Of a DNA stretch of 59,480 bases, positions 59,270 to 59,480 are shown piece by piece (the first letter of the stretch is position 1; each line of letters opens with the position of its first letter). Origin of the DNA: an uncultured bacterium (GTDB lineage Bacteria > Verrucomicrobiota > Kiritimatiellia > RFP12 > UBA1067); assembly GCA_902801025.1 (NCBI GenBank), contig CADCGZ010000022.1, positions 1 through 59,480 of the forward strand, read 5' to 3'. The notes beneath the pieces were generated by a model. The model was not told where the DNA came from. It did no database searches and was given only the letters and a program-made list of their open reading frames with translations. Position numbers and translations under genes: made by a program.

Positions 59270-59480
59270 TCACGCCATCCCTCCTTCCCTTGCAGACTCA
59301 ACCTCAAAGAAGGACTCTGCAAGGTACACCTTGTTTCCATCGGGCGTCTCATATGTCTCAGCCTCTCCGGGTCGGAAGAACGCCCATATCGTATCAACTT
59401 CCTGATCCTCCGATTTGCGGAGGCCTGGGAACGCATTCTGCATCCACGAAAGGACTTGTTCTTTTGTCCCCTCTATGGCA
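59270..59480 (-). CDS. TKEEVLAWM-family protein, cut by the right edge
   Basis: Seventy codons to the stop at 59270 are visible; the N-terminus is beyond the edge. AIEGTKEQVLSWMQNAFPGL, TIWAFFRPGEAETYETPDG, KVYLAESFFEVESA. It is a clear paralogue of 44289-44537 (AIEGTKEEVLAWMKKTFPGL, TADGESVYLAES), so about 15 residues are probably missing at the start. Confidence 0.75.
   Translation of the reverse strand, partial: AIEGTKEQVLSWMQNAFPGLRKSEDQEVDTIWAFFRPGEAETYETPDGNKVYLAESFFEVESAREGGMA

Noticed and set aside
1..59480. CRISPR array, tRNA or rRNA genes
   Set aside because: No regularly spaced repeats and no cloverleaf or CCA-type ends were found by reading. A tRNAscan or Rfam search would settle it.

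Overview
The window reads as accessory chromosome from a GC-rich gut or rumen bacterium of the Verrucomicrobiota, most likely class Kiritimatiellae. This is an inference. It rests on a free-standing C-terminal module (10963-11379) of a type I recognise at the end of large surface proteins in that group, on BspA-like leucine-rich repeats, on a CesT-type type III secretion chaperone, and on an ECF-like sigma factor next to a Ser/Thr kinase. Nearly all genes are on the minus strand; the only convincing plus-strand genes are two overlapping small ones at 51775-52075. I see no tRNA, rRNA, CRISPR array or intact insertion sequence.

Layout, left to right. 1-2700: a large protein cut by the left edge, preceded by a CesT-like chaperone. 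2783-5373: larC, larB and two small membrane proteins. 5458-7959: a secreted M6-like metalloprotease. 8058-10794: a helicase coupled to a DUF932 protein. 11634-14772: a tandem AAA ATPase, ClpP and a small basic protein. 14886-16195: decayed fragments and hairpins. 16196-19644: a compact operon of ADP-ribosyltransferase-like protein, NADAR protein, PfkB kinase and dGTPase. 19741-29595: recD, recB, recC and an HD protein. 29660-32633: gene fragments and leucine-rich repeat proteins. 32648-36518: small unknown genes, a uracil-DNA-glycosylase-like protein and two 5' shards of recC. 36562-41935: an AT-rich island with two DUF262 proteins. 41949-46593: aspartic-protease-like and small proteins and a helicase fragment. 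46761-50517: a Ser/Thr kinase with a pepsin-like tail, just downstream of a NADAR-sigma fusion. 50767-59480: small unknown proteins, two metallophosphoesterases, sigma-like proteins, a gp88-like Cys protein and short ORFs.

Three loci look most like undescribed systems: (i) ADP-ribosyltransferase/NADAR/PfkB/dGTPase directly behind RecBCD; (ii) the NADAR-sigma fusion with a kinase whose pepsin-like domain has Glu in place of both catalytic Asp; (iii) ClpP with a non-ClpX double AAA ATPase that ends in an Ile-Gly-Phe tripeptide.

A second theme runs through the window. Many genes have a broken paralogue nearby (recC, the double AAA protein, the helicase, a metallophosphoesterase, the sigma factor, the aspartic protease). 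Several of the shards keep a ribosome binding site and start codon. Genes fall into two start types: those with an AAAGGAG-like site in an A-rich leader, and a few whose start codon lies about 8-11 bases after an extended -10 box, so their mRNAs may be leaderless. No searches were run; family calls come from motifs read in the translations.
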